NCBI RefSeq assembly: GCF_000426765.1
Contig: NZ_KE384568.1
Coordinates: 1-64,000, forward strand
Direction of reading: 5' to 3'
DNA from: Vibrio litoralis DSM 17657
Lineage (GTDB): Bacteria; Pseudomonadota; Gammaproteobacteria; Enterobacterales; Vibrionaceae
Length of the DNA: 64,000 nt
The notes under the pieces were generated by a model. That model had not been told where the DNA came from. It searched no databases and was given only the letters and a program-made list of their open reading frames with translations. This document shows positions 61,293 to 64,000 of the stretch, one piece after another; the first letter of the stretch is position 1, and each line of letters starts with the position of its first letter. The translations under genes were made by a program, and so were the position numbers.

Positions 61293-62396
61293 CTACAGCG
61301 GGCGAGCAAAGGTATCTGGTGCTTCACGATCAAAGATTTCATTTGCCCATAACATAACAATCATCTCTTCATCACCAATATTAGTAATATCATGCGACCA
61401 TCCAGGAACCGTTTCTACAATTTGTGGCTCAACACCATCGGTATGAAGCTCATAACGCTCACCTGTAATAATGTGTTCAAACTTAAATAGAGCTTTACCT
61501 TTTAATACCAAGAATTTTTCATTTTTAGAATGGTGGTAATGCCCACCACGAGTAATGCCTGGATGTGCTGTAAAAAATGAAAATTGCCCAGAATCTTTCG
61601 TTTTGAGCATTTCACTGAACACTCCACGTTCATCCCCATAACTAGGAATAGCGTAATTAAACTGCTCAGGCGTCATATAACTGAGGTAAGTTGAATAAAG
61701 CGCTCGCGCAAAGCCTGTTCCTACATTTTCTGTTATTAAGTTCTCACGGCTTTGTTTGAATGCTCTAAGTAACGTTGCCACTTCGCCAACAGTTGTCGAA
61801 AACTCTTGATGAATAAGTTGCTGGCCAGATGGTGTATTACTATTAAGTAGCGATATAAAACTTTGACAGACATCATCAATATAAACCAGGGTCACAGGTG
61901 AGTCGGGATTATGAATGGTAATATCGATATCGTTTAATGTGTTATAGCAAAACGTAGCAACAAATGAGTTATAATTGGGGCGACACCACTTGCCAAAAAC
62001 ATTAGGTAACCGATAAATATAATAAGAAGCACCGGTTTCAATACCATATTGCTCAACCGATTTTTCAGCTAAAGCTTTACTACGTCCATACGCATTATCT
62101 TGGTTGGCCTGGGTCGAAGAGCTAACAACTAAAGTAGCAGTTTTATTAGATGCATTTAACTCACCGATGATGTAGTTAGTAAAATCGGTATTTCCTTCCA
62201 AAAACTCGGATTCATTCTTAGGTCGGTTTATACCAGCCAAATGGTAAACAAAATCAGCTTCGCGAAGTGAATGTTTTAATTGCTCCGGCGATGTATCTCG
62301 ACCAATTTCAATTATATCTTGATGGCCTTGTTCACGGAGCATGACACATAAATTTTTACCAATAAAACCTTTTGCTCCAGTAACAACAATTTTCAT
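61293..62396 (-). CDS. fnlB: Bifunctional epimerase/reductase FnlB/WbjC (CapF family)
   Basis: 367 residues in two parts: an N-terminal SDR domain (VTGAKGFIGKNLCVML, YGRSKALAE) and a C-terminal cupin domain (HPGITRGGHYHHSKNEKFLV, WSHDITNIG). The fused layout is diagnostic of WbjC/FnlB/CapF, which epimerises C3 and reduces C4 of the FnlA product. It starts directly after the fnlA stop. Confidence 0.9.
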   Translation of the reverse strand: MKIVVTGAKGFIGKNLCVMLREQGHQDIIEIGRDTSPEQLKHSLREADFVYHLAGINRPKNESEFLEGNTDFTNYIIGELNASNKTATLVVSSSTQANQDNAYGRSKALAEKSVEQYGIETGASYYIYRLPNVFGKWCRPNYNSFVATFCYNTLNDIDITIHNPDSPVTLVYIDDVCQSFISLLNSNTPSGQQLIHQEFSTTVGEVATLLRAFKQSRENLITENVGTGFARALYSTYLSYMTPEQFNYAIPSYGDERGVFSEMLKTKDSGQFSFFTAHPGITRGGHYHHSKNEKFLVLKGKALFKFEHIITGERYELHTDGVEPQIVETVPGWSHDITNIGDEEMIVMLWANEIFDREAPDTFARPL

Positions 62397-63434
62397 TTAC
62401 ACTCCCTCTGGCACAATAAGGCTTCCAGCTTCAATGTCTGCAATGAAATCAAGCTTATGTAATAACTTAATCATGCCATCGACATCTAAGCGTTCAGTGT
62501 TATGTGAGTTATAATCTTCGATAATAGAAAGGTCTTTCTCACCTTCTTCATTAAATTTTGAGTAATTTAAGTCGCGATTATCTGAAGGTATGCGGTAATA
62601 GCCACCTTGATCTTCAGCGACGAACATCTCTTCACGACTACATAGTGCTTCATAGAGCTTTTCACCATGACGAGTGCCTATAATGCCGACTGAGTGATCT
62701 GGCTTATTTGTGATCTTAAGCAGTGCCTTTACTAGCACATCAATTGTGGCTGCTGGTGCTTTTTGCACAAAAATATCACCATTTGAGCCATGTTCAAACG
62801 CATGGAGTACCAAATCAACCGCATCATTTAGAGTCATCATAAAACGAGTCATGTTAGGGTCAGTGATCGTGATTGGTTGATCGCCAATAATTTGTCGCAA
62901 AAACAATGGAATAACAGACCCACGAGATGCCATAACGTTACCATAGCGAGTCGCACAAATGGTGGTACTGGTGTGCTCAAGATTACGGCTTTTAGCAACG
63001 ATGACTTTTTCCATCAGCGCTTTGGATATTCCCATAGCATTAATAGGGTAAACGGCCTTGTCGGTACTTAAACAAACAACACGCTTAACATTATGAAAAA
63101 TTGCCGCTTCTAAGACATTCTCAGTACCTATAACATTAGTTTTGACAGCCTCAAGTGGATAAAACTCACAAGAAGGTACTTGCTTGAGCGCTGCAGCGTG
63201 GTATACGTAGTCAACACCACGCATCGCATTTGAGATACTCTGCGGATCCCGTACATCACCAATATAAAACTTCAGTTTAGATGAGTTATATTTTTTACGC
63301 ATATCATCTTGTTTTTTCTCATCACGAGAAAAAATACGAACTTCTTTAATATCGGTCTCTAGAAAGCGATCGAGCACGGCATTACCAAAAGAGCCAGTAC
63401 CACCTGTGATTAGTAAAACTTTGTTTTTGAACAT
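62397..63434 (-). CDS. fnlA: UDP-GlcNAc 4,6-dehydratase/5-epimerase FnlA/WbjB
   Basis: 345 residues, SDR type without transmembrane helices: LLITGGTGSFGNAVLDRFL, AAALKQVPSCEFYP, STDKAVYPINAMGISKALME. This is the inverting-type soluble relative (WbjB/CapE) that begins UDP-L-FucNAc synthesis from UDP-GlcNAc. It precedes fnlB and fnlC in the conserved order. Confidence 0.9.
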   Translation of the reverse strand: MFKNKVLLITGGTGSFGNAVLDRFLETDIKEVRIFSRDEKKQDDMRKKYNSSKLKFYIGDVRDPQSISNAMRGVDYVYHAAALKQVPSCEFYPLEAVKTNVIGTENVLEAAIFHNVKRVVCLSTDKAVYPINAMGISKALMEKVIVAKSRNLEHTSTTICATRYGNVMASRGSVIPLFLRQIIGDQPITITDPNMTRFMMTLNDAVDLVLHAFEHGSNGDIFVQKAPAATIDVLVKALLKITNKPDHSVGIIGTRHGEKLYEALCSREEMFVAEDQGGYYRIPSDNRDLNYSKFNEEGEKDLSIIEDYNSHNTERLDVDGMIKLLHKLDFIADIEAGSLIVPEGV

Positions 63435-63446
63435 AATTAGTCAACT

Positions 63447-64000
63447 CTATTTTTTATGTGATTCATTCAATTTGGATTGAATAATACTAACGTAATTATT
63501 TGCCCTATCTTCTGCTACAGATAAATTTTTAGTTATTGAATATCCTAGATTAACCTTTGTTTCTTTTAAATTTTCATCGGAAAGTAACCGAACTATCTTT
63601 TCAGCAATATCAAAAGGATTTAATGGATCAAAGTAAACAGCTGAATCCTTACAAATATCTTTTATAAAATCTCTATTGGAAGCAATAACGGGCGTTCCCA
63701 TGCACATAGCTTCTATTGGTGATGCAGAAAAACACTCAAGAAGGCTTGGAAATATTAGCGCATCAATTTTAGAATAAAAATCAGGACATTGCTGAGCAGA
63801 TAAAGAACCAACGCTATAAAAATTGTCAATCTGGTCAAACTTCAAAGAGGCCATCTCTTCATCAGTTAAGGTGAAAATAAAATTCAAGTTCAGGTCATAC
63901 TCACGAATGAGAATATCATTAACCATAATTAAAATATTTAAATTTTTATGTGGATATGCCCGACCAATAAACCCTAGAATAGGTTTATTATTTTTTGGTA
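63447..64000 (-). CDS. Glycosyltransferase family 4, partial (5' end beyond window)
   Basis: The frame remains open through the window edge: upstream of the internal Met at 63926 it continues KPILGFIGRAYPHKNLNIL, the start of a GT-B C-terminal donor domain. The donor-site motif IFPSLLECFSASPIEAMCMG follows, then a short helical tail. At least 184 residues are visible. It lies 12 bp before fnlA in the same operon. Substrate unknown. Confidence 0.85.
   Translation of the reverse strand, partial: PKNNKPILGFIGRAYPHKNLNILIMVNDILIREYDLNLNFIFTLTDEEMASLKFDQIDNFYSVGSLSAQQCPDFYSKIDALIFPSLLECFSASPIEAMCMGTPVIASNRDFIKDICKDSAVYFDPLNPFDIAEKIVRLLSDENLKETKVNLGYSITKNLSVAEDRANNYVSIIQSKLNESHKK

Overview
The window is a stretch of bacterial chromosome from a gammaproteobacterium, most likely a member of the Vibrionaceae. 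The gene neighbourhoods tRNA-Gly/orn/rsgA/psd/epmA/frdABCD/efp/epmB/groESL and cysE/gpsA/secB/yibN/gpmI/envC match the conserved gammaproteobacterial order, and the protein sequences are Vibrio-like. I identified families by motif recognition, without a database search.

Region 1 (1-34.8 kb) is core genome. It holds tRNA-Gly(GCC), oligoribonuclease, the RsgA GTPase, phosphatidylserine decarboxylase, a GDPD-family phosphodiesterase, and the EF-P modification set (epmA, efp, epmB) around the fumarate reductase operon frdABCD. These are followed by a LysR regulator, acuI, an MgtC-like protein, ModF, a small secreted coiled-coil protein, groESL, a MATE pump, cysE, gpsA, secB, a rhodanese, gpmI, envC, a membrane diguanylate cyclase and a DHH phosphoesterase. 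Intergenic regions here are crowded with repeats: paired REP-like hairpins with GGAG/GTAG heads, CTAG-rich 7/8-mer arrays, a GAGCAGCGAAGCGC palindrome family, a 153-bp tandem repeat and a MITE-like element.

The most striking object is an apparently intact group II intron (16566-19710, minus strand) inserted inside the groEL stop codon. Its first base completes a TAG stop, and splicing would recreate TAA. It encodes an RT/maturase/HNH protein and, between that ORF and domain V, a second small gene of the DUF2188 family. The groESL terminator lies just beyond the intron, so the whole intron sits in the 3' untranslated region of a heat-shock operon.

Region 2 (34.8-64 kb) is a surface-polysaccharide locus. 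ugd, wza, wzb, wzc, an unknown lipoprotein and a YjbH/GfcD-like outer-membrane protein come first. After a bidirectional terminator, a long minus-strand block runs from the right edge. It contains fnlA-fnlB-fnlC-wbuB-wbuC-wecA (L-FucNAc synthesis and transfer plus a GlcNAc-1-P initiating transferase). Beyond a 760-bp regulatory gap with an 11/12 match to the RfaH ops element come tviB/wbpO, tviC/wbpP, wzx, wzy, an ATP-grasp ligase, two glycosyltransferases and pglC-pglD-pglE-pglF (diNAc-bacillosamine type synthesis and a second initiating transferase). The genes fit a Wzx/Wzy-dependent capsule or O-antigen with L-FucNAc, GlcNAc, HexNAcA and possibly diNAcBac, perhaps carrying an amide-linked amino acid.
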